A stretch of 64,000 nt of DNA from Rhizobium sp. WYCCWR10014 (GTDB lineage Bacteria > Pseudomonadota > Alphaproteobacteria > Rhizobiales > Rhizobiaceae): NCBI RefSeq assembly GCF_001657485.1, contig NZ_LXFU01000041.1, positions 62,001-126,000 on the forward strand. The letters run 5' to 3'. The translations under genes were made by a program, and so were the position numbers. The notes under the pieces are model-generated. The model had not been told where the DNA came from. It did no database searches and worked only from the letters and a program-made list of their open reading frames with translations. This document shows positions 50,808 through 60,189 of this stretch, piece after piece (within the stretch, counting starts at the first letter, position 1; each line of letters starts with the position of its first letter).

Positions 50808-51449
50808 TCACTCAGGGAGGAACCCTGCGACAACGTCGGATATTGTTTCACCCGAACCGCTTACCAGGCTGAACTCACCGCCGCAAAGACGATAGAACCC
50901 GTCTTGGGGAACGGGCAATTCCAGCATTTCCTGCTTCGAAAGGCCAGCATATACACCACGAACCAATCTGCCAAATAGCCCGTGAGAAATCGCAACTGTC
51001 GGCCCATGTATGCCTGCGATCCAGTCCTTTGCTCGCGCACAGGCAGCATCGAAGCTCTCCCCGTCTGGAGATTTGAAATACCAATCAAAAGTGTCGGACC
51101 CGTCGAGTATTCCTGGAAACTCGTTGTCGATCTCGAATTTGGTCATGCCGTCCCAAGAGCCAACGGTCACCTCCATTAGCCGCGATTCCGGACGAGCCGT
51201 CAGCGGCAATACACGTTCGATGCGAGCTGCAGTCTCCTGCGTTCTGCCGAGAGGGCTGACGTGAAGTTGGAACGATCGCTCGCTGTCTGTAATTTCCTTC
51301 TTCAGAAGCTTCGCCATTTGTTCGGCCTGTACGATGCCGCGCTCTGTCAGCGGTGAATCTTTTTGGCCCTGGAACCGACCTAAGGTGTTCCAAATGGTCT
51401 CGCCGTGGCGAAGCAGGTAAATCACCGGTGCTGTCCTAGATGAATGCAA
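50808..51449 (-). CDS. Histidine phosphatase family protein
   Basis: A 213-residue phosphoglycerate mutase-like protein. The catalytic loop is YLLRHGETIWNTLGRFQGQK, with the phospho-accepting His in RHGE, and the second His is in TVAISHGLFGRLVRGVY. Known members dephosphorylate sugar phosphates, alpha-ribazole phosphate or nucleotides. It appears monocistronic. Confidence 0.88.
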   Translation of the reverse strand: MHSSRTAPVIYLLRHGETIWNTLGRFQGQKDSPLTERGIVQAEQMAKLLKKEITDSERSFQLHVSPLGRTQETAARIERVLPLTARPESRLMEVTVGSWDGMTKFEIDNEFPGILDGSDTFDWYFKSPDGESFDAACARAKDWIAGIHGPTVAISHGLFGRLVRGVYAGLSKQEMLELPVPQDGFYRLCGGEFSLVSGSGETISDVVAGFLPE

Positions 51450-51694
51450 GAATTCGATGAACTACGAGCCGAAGCGGTGCTTGTAGCAGCTAAGTGATGC
51501 GACAGATCAATGATGACCGCAACTGATGCGATTCAGATGAGCCTGGTCTTCTGCTGTCGGTCGAAGCGGGCACTTCGACCACTTAGCAGCGTTCGGCGGT
51601 TGCCGGCGTGAAATCGCTCGTACTGGGCTGGAGAAAGACGGTTTGCCTCTTATTTCAGTGGGCAATGCGAAACGAAGAACGAAAGGACCGCGCA

Positions 51695-52168
51695 ATGGCA
51701 AAGAACACGATCTGCGTATGGTACGACAAAGACGCTGAGGCGGCTGCCCGCTTCTATGCCGCGACTTTTCCCGACAGCGCCGTGGGTGCCGTCATTCGGG
51801 CACCGGGAGATTATCCTGACGGCAAGCAGGGAGATGTCCTGGTCGTGGAATTCACCGTTGCGGGTATTCCTTGCATCGGCCTGAACGGCGGTCCTGTGTT
51901 CAAACACAACGAAGCCTTCTCATTTCAGATCGCAACCGACGATCAGGAAGAAACCGATCGCTATTGGAACGCCATCGTCGGCAATGGCGGCCAGGAAAGC
52001 GAGTGCGGCTGGTGCAAGGACAAATGGGGTGTGTCCTGGCAGATTACGCCGCGCGTCCTCTCCGAAGCGCTCTCGGCAGGCGGTGGCCAGGCAAAGCGTG
52101 CTTTTGACGCGATGATGACCATGAGGAAGATCGACGTGGCTGCGATCGAGGCCGCCCGGCGCGGCTGA
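51695..52168 (+). CDS. VOC protein of the PhnB/3-demethylubiquinone methyltransferase-like group
   Basis: A 157-residue protein. MAKNTICVWYDKDAEAAARF and FYAATFPDSAVGAVIRAPGD are typical of the PhnB-like group of VOC proteins, and ECGWCKDKWGVSWQITPRVL is its highly conserved end. Despite the old name, methyltransferase activity is not established for the group. The ATG at 51695 follows AAGGA by eight bases. Confidence 0.88.
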   Translation: MAKNTICVWYDKDAEAAARFYAATFPDSAVGAVIRAPGDYPDGKQGDVLVVEFTVAGIPCIGLNGGPVFKHNEAFSFQIATDDQEETDRYWNAIVGNGGQESECGWCKDKWGVSWQITPRVLSEALSAGGGQAKRAFDAMMTMRKIDVAAIEAARRG

Positions 52169-52236
52169 GGCAGCTTCGAGCAGAACGATCTTTTACCAGG
52201 GCTCGCATCTGGTGCGACCCGGTCTTCGCCGTCGGC

Positions 52237-52638
52237 TCAGAACCAGAGATCGCGCACGCAGCGCCCCTTGGATGGAAGGTCTTCAAATGTGTCCAGGCCG
52301 TCGAAATGATCGATAGGCAGATGCTGAACGAGATCCGGCGGAGCAAGCCGCATGTTGACGGCCATGCGCCTGCGGCCATCCTTTGGAAGCCGCAGGCCGC
52401 GCCAACTCAAGACACAGGCGCAGGATGGGCAGAACAAGATTTCGAGAGACGGCTCGTCCCTGTCTGCGCGGGTGTAAGAGGCGATCTCCCCGGTGAGAGC
52501 GATGCGCTCTCCTTCGTAGTCATAGGCCCACAGCGTGCCGTAGCGTCGGCAAAGCGTGCAGTTGCAGGCGGTGATCGAGCCCGGATCACCTTCGAGTGTC
52601 CAGCTTGCCTTGCCGCAATGACATGAGCCCGTCAGCAT
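52237..52638 (-). CDS. GFA family (CENP-V/GFA) zinc protein
   Basis: A protein of about 133 residues with paired zinc motifs: SCHCGKASWTLEGDPGSITA, ACNCTLCRRYGTLWAY, and ILFCPSCACVLSWRG. This is the CxC...CxxC pattern of glutathione-dependent formaldehyde-activating enzyme relatives. Function of most members is unknown; formaldehyde-glutathione chemistry is known for Gfa itself. An alternative ATG at 52677, with GAGGCAGG before it, would add 13 residues. Confidence 0.8.
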   Translation of the reverse strand: MLTGSCHCGKASWTLEGDPGSITACNCTLCRRYGTLWAYDYEGERIALTGEIASYTRADRDEPSLEILFCPSCACVLSWRGLRLPKDGRRRMAVNMRLAPPDLVQHLPIDHFDGLDTFEDLPSKGRCVRDLWF

Positions 52639-52743
52639 GAGCGTCGGTTCGATCCTGCTTGCTATCAAGGACGGCATCCTGCCTCAATCGCACGATGACC
52701 GCAATTGGCCGATCCAGGCGCCGGGACTTACGCTATAGGCGGC

Positions 52744-53715
52744 TCAAGCGCCCACCTTTAGCGGGCCGACGTCCGCTGCGAGCGATGCCTGTAGGAGCCT
52801 TACGAGCCAGGCCACGCCTTCGTCACGCATTGCCGCCTTCGGCAAAGTCGCGTTTATGGCGAAGCGTCCGAGTGGCAGGGGAGGATTGACGCTGGCGACG
52901 CCGAACCGCGCGGCATGCATTTCGACGAAACGACGTGGCAAGGCCGAGATAAAGTCGGTTTCCGCAAGCACGGCGAGCGCGAACATGAAGTTCGGGACCG
53001 TCAGCGCCACCCGCCTGGAGCATCCATGGCTGGCCAACACATTGTCGACAAAGCCATGGGTATCGCCCAGATGCGAGACCACCAGGTGCTGCATCGCGCA
53101 ATAGGTGGCCAGCGTCTGATCTATCAAAAAAGGGTGACCCTGACGCGCTGCGATGACGAAATCCTCTTCGTAGAGCAGCACGCTCGCAAAGCGGACTGGA
53201 AACTCGGCCTGAGGAATGATGGCTATGTCCATGTCACGGGCTTCCACTGCGGCCAGCGCATCGCGCCAGGCCAGATCAGGCGATGGCTCGCCCTGTCTCG
53301 GCAGCAATTGCCGGATGCTGATTGCGATGCCGGGAGCGGACTTGGCCAGCAGCTCGAGCAATGGCGGTAAAAATACAGACGAAACGCCATCGGGCGCGCC
53401 GATCGTAAATCGTCGCTGAGAGTGGGCCGGATCGAATGGCTCCGCTGTCGCCACCACGCTGCGAACGCGCGCCAATATGTCGGCGATGGGCGCTGCAAGT
53501 TCCTCGGCCCGGTCTGTGGGAACGACGCCCTTCGGTGTTTTGAGAAATAGCGGGTCACCCAGCAACATGCGCAGTCGGCCAAGGCCGTGACTGATGGCCG
53601 AAGGCGAGAGGTTCAACCGCTGCCCCGAACGGCCGACATGGCGCTCCTCCATGACAGTCTCGAACAACACGAGCAGGTTGAGGTCGATTCTGGAAAGATC
53701 AATTTGGTTCAGCAT
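52744..53715 (-). CDS. LysR family transcriptional regulator
   Basis: A 323-residue regulator. The N-terminal winged helix (LNLLVLFETVMEERHVGRSG, then LNLSPSAISHGLGRLRMLLG) resembles the NodD/NahR-like branch in its spacing. The effector domain covers 90-300. It is divergent from an exported NTF2-like gene across 89 bases; the sequence there contains ATCATATCATTGGATTCAT, AT-rich and partly symmetric, a possible site. The natural target is that neighbour. Confidence 0.88.
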   Translation of the reverse strand: MLNQIDLSRIDLNLLVLFETVMEERHVGRSGQRLNLSPSAISHGLGRLRMLLGDPLFLKTPKGVVPTDRAEELAAPIADILARVRSVVATAEPFDPAHSQRRFTIGAPDGVSSVFLPPLLELLAKSAPGIAISIRQLLPRQGEPSPDLAWRDALAAVEARDMDIAIIPQAEFPVRFASVLLYEEDFVIAARQGHPFLIDQTLATYCAMQHLVVSHLGDTHGFVDNVLASHGCSRRVALTVPNFMFALAVLAETDFISALPRRFVEMHAARFGVASVNPPLPLGRFAINATLPKAAMRDEGVAWLVRLLQASLAADVGPLKVGA

Positions 53716-53804
53716 ATTACTGAAATCATATCATTGGATTCATTATCCTGAAAGTGGGAGATAACAACCATTCCGGTACGGCCGGTCACCAATAGGAAGA
53801 TCCG

Positions 53805-54371
53805 ATGTCCCTTTTCAAAAGCAAAACAGCGCGCGGCGACAAGTCCGTGCAAGAGGCCGCAACCCTTTCCCGGCGAGCTGCCCTGGCAATGGCGGTCGCA
53901 GCAACAGGGCGCGCCGTGCATGCCGCTCCGGCATCCGATGCCGCATTGCTTGGCATCATCCGTCGCACAGAACAACAGGCGGCGGCTTTCATGGCCGGCG
54001 ACATGACACGGTGGGCGAGCCTCATCCGGCTCGACGACGATTTCACCCTGATGCAGCCTTTCGGTGGTTCCGCCAGCCATGGCTTCGACGACAGTCCCGA
54101 GCGTCTGGCCGAGCTCGCCCGCTTCTTCCGTAACGGCGGTGGAACCCTGGAGGTGGAAAAGTCCTATGTCAGCGGCGACCTGATCGTCCTGGTGATGATC
54201 GAGCGCCAGCATGGTGAGGTTGGCGGCCTGCCGGACCAGAACTGGTCGCTGCGCGTCACTCAGGTCTATCGCCGGCATGGATCAGATTGGCGGCTCGCCC
54301 ACCGTCATGCCGACCCCCTGGTTGCGAAGATCTCGCTGGAACAGGCCGCAGCCTTGGCACGAGGCGAATGA
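53805..54371 (+). CDS. Exported SnoaL/NTF2-like (DUF4440) protein
   Basis: A 188-residue protein. Residues 20-41 (LSRRAALAMAVAATGRAVHA) look like a Tat signal with a twin Arg. The mature domain, about residues 45-175, with RRTEQQAAAFMAGDMTRWAS, DDDFTLMQPFGG and RVTQVYRRHGSDWRLAHRHA, is an NTF2-like cone fold of the SnoaL/DUF4440 type. These bind or isomerise small hydrophobic molecules. It is likely regulated by the divergent LysR protein. Confidence 0.75.
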   Translation: MSLFKSKTARGDKSVQEAATLSRRAALAMAVAATGRAVHAAPASDAALLGIIRRTEQQAAAFMAGDMTRWASLIRLDDDFTLMQPFGGSASHGFDDSPERLAELARFFRNGGGTLEVEKSYVSGDLIVLVMIERQHGEVGGLPDQNWSLRVTQVYRRHGSDWRLAHRHADPLVAKISLEQAAALARGE

Positions 54372-54540
54372 TGTCCGTCCGGATTGAAAACGATCTCCTT
54401 GCTGCGGACCCCGGCTCCCGCGGTAGCGCCTCATCATAGTTTTTCTGAAATTTCTAATTGAGATTGCAGCTGTAAGGTGATTTTCTGCGACCCAGCGTAG
54501 CTGAGTCCACGCCTCCTCCCGATTTTAATCCGAGTGGCCT

Positions 54541-56421
54541 ATGTCGATTTCAGATGCGATCTATCGTCCTTTCGAAAGCCTGATCCGGCCGCTCGATATC
54601 CCCTACCGGCCACTGCCGTCGAAGGGGCCGGTGGCGGTACTCCTGCATTTCATCTCGATGTTTCGCGGCGTGCTGATTGTGGTGACGCTTTGCACCATGG
54701 CTAACGAGGCCATGAATCTAAGCATTGTCTGGGGGCTGTCGGTCATCGTCGACGGTGTTACGCAACAGGGTGCATCCGCTTTCCTGGCGAGTGAATGGCC
54801 GCTGCTGACCTTCCTCGGCCTGCTGCTCTTTCCGGCCATGCCGATCGCCTCGTTCCTCGTCAACACGCTGACTTCGCATACGCTCGGCATCGGCATGCCG
54901 GCCGCCATCCAGTGGCAGGGCCACAAGGCGGTGGAGCGGCAGGATCTCGGCTTCTTCCATGATCTCTACGCCGGCCAGGTCGCCTCGCGCCTGCAGCAGG
55001 TGGCCTCTGCTGTCCAGCAGCAGCTCATTTCCGCCTTCCAGTCCATTCCACGCTTCCTGATGCAGATGGTGGGCTCCGTGATCCTACTCAGCGCCTTGTC
55101 CTGGCAACTCGCCGTGCCGACCGTCATCTGGATCACGCTCAACGTCCTGCTCGCCGTCAGGCTGGCACCGATCTTTACCGAGCGCGCTCGCCGCTCCGCC
55201 AAGCGGCGCAGCCTGATCGCCGGCGCCATCACCGATCTCTACACCAACATGCAGATGGTCAAGCAGTTCGCCGCCGAAGACAGCGAGGCGGGCACCATCC
55301 GCGGTATTATCGGCAAGTCGATCGAGACGCAGCAAAGCGAACAACGCATTTATCGCACAGCGGAGCTGACGGTCGTCGTCCTCAACGTGCTGCACTGGCT
55401 GTCCATTCTGTCGATCGGCTTTACCGGCCTCGTCGAGGGGTTCGTGACGATCGGCGAATTTACCGGCGCCGTCTATGTCCTCCAACGGCTGTCCGGCCAC
55501 ACCTTCACCTTCCTGCAAATGGGCCAACAGATCTTCCAGGCGATCGGCACGATCAAGGATGCCATGCCTGTTATGACGACACCGCCCACCATCACCGACC
55601 GGCCGGATGCGGCCGAGCTGGCGGTCAGCCGTGGGGAGATCCGTTTCGAGAGCGTCCGCTTCGCCTACAAGTCCGGCAAGCCTGTCATCGATGACCTGTC
55701 GCTGATAATTCGGCCCGGCGAAAAGGTAGGGTTCGTCGGCCTCTCAGGTGCCGGCAAGACGACGCTGGTGAGCCTGCTGCTGCGTTTTTACGACATAGGG
55801 GACGGCGCGATTCTGATCGACGGGCAGGACATCCGCACGGTCACGCAGGCAAGCCTTCGCCGCGCCATCGGCGTCATCGCGCAGGACGTCGCGCTGCTGC
55901 ACCGTTCGGTCGGCGACAATATCCGCTACGGCCGGCCGGAGGCGACGACGGACGAGATCGAAGCGGTGGCGAAGATGGCCAGCGCCGATGTCTTCATCGC
56001 CGATCTTTTCGACGGCGAAGGCCGCAGCGGCTATGAGGCCTTCGTCGGCGACCGCGGCATCAAACTGTCAGGCGGCCAGCGCCAGCGCATAGCCATCGCC
56101 CGTGTTCTCTTGAAGGACGCGCCGATCCTGGTGCTCGATGAGGCGACCTCCGCCCTCGACAGCGAATCCGAAGCCGCCATCCAGGAAAGGCTCAACCTCG
56201 TCATGGAGGGAAAGACGGTGATCGCCATTGCCCACCGCCTGTCGACTATCGCCAGGATGGACCGGATCGTCGTGCTCGATCACGGGCGCATCGTGGAGGA
56301 GGGCAGCCCGGACGAACTGGTCGAACAAGACGGCTTGTTCGCGCGCCTATGGAAACGCCAGACCGGTGGTTTCATTCCTGAAGATATCGATGAGCCCTTG
56401 CCGGCCTCGCCTGCGACCTGA
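54541..56421 (+). CDS. ABC exporter, fused membrane and ATPase domains
   Basis: A 626-residue half-transporter. Six helices span about 40-330; EAMNLSIVWGLSVIVDGVTQ and LGFFHDLYAGQVASRLQQVA lie in the membrane domain. ATPase from about 360: Walker A GLSGAGKTT, signature LSGGQRQRIAIARVLLKDAP, Walker B ILVLDEATSALD, and H-loop AHRLSTIARMD. It is of the MsbA/heterocyst-exporter-like class and probably works as a homodimer moving a lipid, drug or peptide. No ribosome site is obvious ahead of the ATG. Confidence 0.9.
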   Translation: MSISDAIYRPFESLIRPLDIPYRPLPSKGPVAVLLHFISMFRGVLIVVTLCTMANEAMNLSIVWGLSVIVDGVTQQGASAFLASEWPLLTFLGLLLFPAMPIASFLVNTLTSHTLGIGMPAAIQWQGHKAVERQDLGFFHDLYAGQVASRLQQVASAVQQQLISAFQSIPRFLMQMVGSVILLSALSWQLAVPTVIWITLNVLLAVRLAPIFTERARRSAKRRSLIAGAITDLYTNMQMVKQFAAEDSEAGTIRGIIGKSIETQQSEQRIYRTAELTVVVLNVLHWLSILSIGFTGLVEGFVTIGEFTGAVYVLQRLSGHTFTFLQMGQQIFQAIGTIKDAMPVMTTPPTITDRPDAAELAVSRGEIRFESVRFAYKSGKPVIDDLSLIIRPGEKVGFVGLSGAGKTTLVSLLLRFYDIGDGAILIDGQDIRTVTQASLRRAIGVIAQDVALLHRSVGDNIRYGRPEATTDEIEAVAKMASADVFIADLFDGEGRSGYEAFVGDRGIKLSGGQRQRIAIARVLLKDAPILVLDEATSALDSESEAAIQERLNLVMEGKTVIAIAHRLSTIARMDRIVVLDHGRIVEEGSPDELVEQDGLFARLWKRQTGGFIPEDIDEPLPASPAT

Positions 56422-56543
56422 CCGAGTGGCTGGCCCTCCCGTAAGCTGGGATGGCATCAACGGACACGAGCAGGCGACCGCGATGAGGATTAGGGCGGCG
56501 CCCCGGGTCTTGCAGTGATCGGAGGACGGCTGGCTCACATGAA

Positions 56544-57194
56544 CTAGGAGCTTATCTTCAAGTTCGAGAAATAGGCTTGCGTTCCGATGTCGACGAACAG
56601 GCCGATGCGGCCGGCCGAAGGCGGAGACTTGGCCTTCGTTATCTCCAGAACCGTCTCGCCGTTTACGGACGCGGCGACGTGACCATCCTGAATTCGAAGA
56701 GTCAACTCTATCCATTCACCGGGTCTGATATCGGCTCCGGCCTCATAGCGTCCGTCTGGATATTCCTCGCGCAGACGCTCGAACCGCCAATCAGGATAGG
56801 AGAAATACTGGACGGCCCGACGCGAGCGCGGAGGATCAGGCTCAAGCCGGAGACCATTCAGAGGCCTTAGGTAAACGGCTTCGAATCCGGTTTCGGTTAT
56901 GCGATAGGCGATCCCTGCGAATGCTCTTGCGTAGTCGGGTGCATCTGCTCGGAGCTCGCCCAGGATGTCGACCGAAATCTCGCCGTTCTCAAACTCGATC
57001 GGCAGTTCGAGAAACGTCGGCATGTCGATGTAGTCGATATTCGGGGTGCCTCGGGCCGTGCGCTCATCGAACGTCACGCTCAGAGCCGTTCGTCCGACCA
57101 TGTCTGCCGTCGCGACCTCGACTGATCTTGCTTTGGATCCCTGCGGCACCGTCGCGAGATCAAGGAACATCGAAGCTGGATCACTCACACTCAT
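56544..57194 (-). CDS. Hypothetical beta-sandwich protein (LamG/DUF1080-like)
   Basis: A 216-residue protein, mostly beta strands. IDMPTFLELPIEFENGEISV, RPGEWIELTLRIQDGHVAAS and GRIGLFVDIGTQAYFSNLKI have the spacing and the GTQAYFSNLKI ending of concanavalin-like domains such as DUF1080 (3-keto-disaccharide hydrolase-like). No signal peptide is seen. AAGGAGG lies very close to the ATG, so the GTG two codons later may be the start. Carbohydrate binding or cleavage is possible. Confidence 0.65.
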   Translation of the reverse strand: MSVSDPASMFLDLATVPQGSKARSVEVATADMVGRTALSVTFDERTARGTPNIDYIDMPTFLELPIEFENGEISVDILGELRADAPDYARAFAGIAYRITETGFEAVYLRPLNGLRLEPDPPRSRRAVQYFSYPDWRFERLREEYPDGRYEAGADIRPGEWIELTLRIQDGHVAASVNGETVLEITKAKSPPSAGRIGLFVDIGTQAYFSNLKISS

Positions 57195-57360
57195 CTCCTC
57201 CTTAGGACTTCCAATCGATCAGCCGATCGACGTTAGAATCGCCGCGCAAAGAAAGACATAGGATCGTAGCGATTGCCGCAATTGATTTTCAAAGCGCCTC
57301 TTCCAGATTTTGTTTGCATATCGGGCGGAACAGCGGCCGCTCCGCGTCCGGCCAGATCCA

Positions 57361-57388
57361 AAGGCCCGCTGACGGGATCGCGGGCTTT
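57361..57388 (-). terminator. Terminator of the phosphodiester glycosidase-like gene
   Basis: On the minus strand GCCCGC-N10-GCGGGC (57385-57364), flanked by AAA before and CTTT after, begins about 24 bases past the stop at 57412. The AAAGCCCGC...GCGGGCCTTT layout fits a short intrinsic terminator. Confidence 0.55.
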
Positions 57389-57411
57389 GATGAAGACGAC
57401 TCCTTCACGCG

Positions 57412-58188
57412 CTATTGGATAAATCCGAAGATAGGGCCGTAGCCGCCGTGCCAGGACCAGTCGTTGCGGCCCATTGCCGGATTGTAAAGTCCGACGCCTC
57501 GTCCGCCATCGAGAAACAACGCGTCTGCGCATTTCAGATGATCGCGGAAGAGGCGTGCGAAATCGTGGAAATTCACCCCGTCTTCACTGATCGCGAAACG
57601 AACCGCGCCACCCTCGCAGACGCCGACACCGCTACGGCGGGTTCGGTCTGTCGAGCCGACGATGAAGATCGGGTTCAGCTTGTTGGCAATGACAAGCATC
57701 GGGCCGGATTGTGTGGCGAACCGCACCTTGGGCCGACGCTTCAGAAATTCATCGGTCGGGAATATGCCGGCGCTTGCTTCACCCAGAAAGAATACGCCGT
57801 TCGGCTTCTTATAGAAATTCGGCACCTGACCGGTGGAGCTTTCGGCCTTTGTCGTATTGGCGGGCTGCAATTCCCTGTTGTTCTCGACGTAAAGTCCCAT
57901 CGGTGAAAAATCAGCCCGATACATCCCGGCGTTGACGGCGAAAGTGAGCGTTCGCCCCTCAGCGCGAACGGCTTCGGCAAGGCTTGAAAAAGCGCGGTAT
58001 GGCGCGCCATCGACGTTCTTCCAGAACAATCGCAGGTCGGCCTTGCCCGGTTCCAGTGTGCAAATGACGTATTTCGCCTCTTCGAAGCTTTCCTGCTCGC
58101 ATGGTTGCGCATGCGCCTGATGCAGGGATGTCATCGTTGCTGCCAGCATGATGGCCGCGGCGAACACGCCATGTTTGAGACAGGTCAT
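57412..58188 (-). CDS. Exported phosphodiester glycosidase-like (NAGPA domain) protein
   Basis: A 258-residue protein with a Sec signal (GVFAAAIMLAATMTSLHQAH, cleaved near AQP). The domain reads RTLTFAVNAGMYRADFSPMG and LYVENNRELQPANTT, then CADALFLDGGRGVGLYNPAM. The NAGM and DGG elements are characteristic of the NAGPA/phosphodiester glycosidase family (PF09992). Probably periplasmic. The substrate may be a phosphodiester-linked sugar in envelope or exopolysaccharide. It lies 23 bases downstream of ubiA on the same strand. Confidence 0.8.
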   Translation of the reverse strand: MTCLKHGVFAAAIMLAATMTSLHQAHAQPCEQESFEEAKYVICTLEPGKADLRLFWKNVDGAPYRAFSSLAEAVRAEGRTLTFAVNAGMYRADFSPMGLYVENNRELQPANTTKAESSTGQVPNFYKKPNGVFFLGEASAGIFPTDEFLKRRPKVRFATQSGPMLVIANKLNPIFIVGSTDRTRRSGVGVCEGGAVRFAISEDGVNFHDFARLFRDHLKCADALFLDGGRGVGLYNPAMGRNDWSWHGGYGPIFGFIQ

Positions 58189-58210
58189 TGGTGCTACGTC
58201 CTCGAGCTGC

Positions 58211-59125
58211 TCACCATGTGCCTGACAAAGCCGTGCAGGCGAGCAATACCCCGGTCAAGATATTCGCCAGGAACAGGCGATAATTCACCTCCGGACGAGC
58301 AAGGTTGATCCGCTGGGTCTGCCAGGCAAGATGGACGGCGATCACCAGCATTCCGATCGCGTAAGGCGGCGACATTTCCAACAGCCAACCCCCGAACGAC
58401 CACGCGCCGAGCGCCAGAGCATAGAACAGGCCGATCAAGGTCTTGCCGCGCCGGCCGAACAGGATTGCCGTCGATTTCAGGCCAAGAAGGGTGTCATCCT
58501 TCAGATCGACATAGGCATAGATCGTATCATAGCCGATCTGCCAGGCGATGGCCCCGGCCCACATCAACACGGCGCCGACCGGGATATGTCCGGCAGCCTC
58601 GGCCCATGCCATCAACATCCCCCAATTGAACGCCGCGCTCAGGACGGCCTGCGGCCAGTGGGTGAAGCGCTTGCAGAGCGGGTAGACAAAGACGAGCGGC
58701 AGCACACAGATCGCGATGAGGCGGGTGTAAGGCGTCAGGAAAAACAGAAGCGAAGCCGCAATCGCAAGCTGAACGGCCAGGAAGACAAAGGCCCGCAGCG
58801 TGGCGATCTCTCCGCTGGCCAAAGGCCGAAAGCGGGTCCGCTCGACATGGCCGTCAAACTTTCGATCGGCGATGTCGTTGACCGTGGAACCGGCGCTTCG
58901 CATCAGAAGAGCGCCGAGAGAGAAGATCGTCAATTGCCTGAGGTCCGGGAGACCGTGGGATGCCTGGATAAGGGCGGCCCAGCACGGGAAGAGCGTCAAC
59001 CATATTCCGACCGGGCGATCCAGCCGCGCCAAGCGCGTATATGGCCGCCATGCGGCCGGCAGCCGGCGATCCACCCAGTCGCCACGGTGGATATCGCTGA
59101 GATCGGGGCGGCTCAGAGTCGTCAT
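58211..59125 (-). CDS. ubiA: 4-hydroxybenzoate polyprenyltransferase
   Basis: A 304-residue integral membrane prenyltransferase that attaches the isoprenoid tail to 4-hydroxybenzoate in ubiquinone synthesis. The first Asp-rich motif is NDIADRKFDGHVERTRFRPL, and the second is YDTIYAYVDLKDDTLLGLKS. About nine helices. The ATG at 59125 is preferred over a TTG four codons earlier. Most rhizobia have a housekeeping ubiA, so this may be that gene or an extra copy. Confidence 0.88.
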   Translation of the reverse strand: MTTLSRPDLSDIHRGDWVDRRLPAAWRPYTRLARLDRPVGIWLTLFPCWAALIQASHGLPDLRQLTIFSLGALLMRSAGSTVNDIADRKFDGHVERTRFRPLASGEIATLRAFVFLAVQLAIAASLLFFLTPYTRLIAICVLPLVFVYPLCKRFTHWPQAVLSAAFNWGMLMAWAEAAGHIPVGAVLMWAGAIAWQIGYDTIYAYVDLKDDTLLGLKSTAILFGRRGKTLIGLFYALALGAWSFGGWLLEMSPPYAIGMLVIAVHLAWQTQRINLARPEVNYRLFLANILTGVLLACTALSGTW

Positions 59126-59342
59126 GATGTAATCCAAATTTCCTGTCGCAAATAGCCGGGAAGCCTCAGTTCTTTGTCGCCATCGGCGTTGCCCAGAATA
59201 GGAGTTTTTGCAGACACGGCAATAACCGTCCGTTTACGATTGGTCGCTGACCTTCTGCGGAAAATGCAGCTGGATGTTCTTGTTGTGTTCACATGCTTGC
59301 GATATGAATTCTCCCGATCTTGGAGCAGCGAAAGGGAAGATC

Positions 59343-59726
59343 ATGAGTGTCTACGCGACCGTCGGCGCAATCGATTCCGTCAAATCGAATGGCTTCTATG
59401 ATGCGAGCTTGGCAACGATCGGATGGAGCAAACATCGAGAGTTTCCCGGATGGAGCGCCTATTCCGAAGGCGGGAAAGGTGAAGGTTTCGTTCTATGGGT
59501 TTGCAAGCCATTCGACGGCGAACCGGCGAGCGCCGGAAATGGCTCGATGGTTGGCTTCATGGCCAAGTCCCGCGTCGAGGTGGACGCTTTTTACGACGCT
59601 GCCATGACCAACGGCGGAACGGACGAGGGCGCGCCTGGTCTACGTCCGCACTACGGACCGAACTGGTACTCCGCTTACGTGCGTGACCCCGCCGGAAACA
59701 AAATTGCTGTCGTCTACGACGGCTGA
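59343..59726 (+). CDS. VOC family (glyoxalase-like) protein
   Basis: A 127-residue protein reading MSVYATVGAIDSVKSNGFYD at the start and VRDPAGNKIAVVYDG at the end, the common form of short bleomycin-resistance-like VOC proteins. AAGGGAAG lies about seven bases before the ATG at 59343. It appears alone. Confidence 0.83.
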   Translation: MSVYATVGAIDSVKSNGFYDASLATIGWSKHREFPGWSAYSEGGKGEGFVLWVCKPFDGEPASAGNGSMVGFMAKSRVEVDAFYDAAMTNGGTDEGAPGLRPHYGPNWYSAYVRDPAGNKIAVVYDG

Positions 59727-59761
59727 GGCCAGTTCGATTGCCGTAACTCGACGTCTCGGGA

Positions 59762-59935
59762 CTACCAAGCGGTGCGGGCGGTGCCGAGCGCGGTCGTATG
59801 AGAGGATGAGACCTGGGCGACGTGCGTCTTGAGCGACACGACGCAGTTTCCCGGAAAGCTGAGATTGTGCGACGTCAAGTGTTTCAGCAATGTCTCGGCG
59901 TCGCGCTTTTCGGTTAGCGGAAATGTCACAGTCAT
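59762..59935 (-). CDS. Small hypothetical protein (57 aa)
   Basis: A short frame starting at the ATG at 59935 with GGAG seven bases before it. It reads MTVTFPLTEKRDAETLLKHL and continues TSHNLSFPGNCVVSLKTHVA, ending GTARTAW. The amino acid mix is protein-like and lacks the Arg/Pro excess of shadow frames. It has no membrane segment and one Cys. No family recognised. The region beyond, to 60189, is AT-rich and empty. Confidence 0.45.
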   Translation of the reverse strand: MTVTFPLTEKRDAETLLKHLTSHNLSFPGNCVVSLKTHVAQVSSSHTTALGTARTAW

Positions 59936-60189
59936 GCGAGTTCTCCAACGAATAAACTGAGCATCCGCAAAAATTAATGCCTAAATTCTTGTGCGCCGCA
60001 ACAAGAAAATTTTAACGATAAAATTAAAATCGATTAGCTTGCCGACCTGCTTTTTTAAAATCGTTTGAAATTGGATTCGCGCTTCTCCGTGGATGCCTTG
60101 ACTGCCCCGGTCAGCCACGAAGGAAGGTGCCGTCAATGTGGGCATTAGTCGTGAGCGTTGAGTGCGCTGGCTGACGTAAGATCGAGCGG

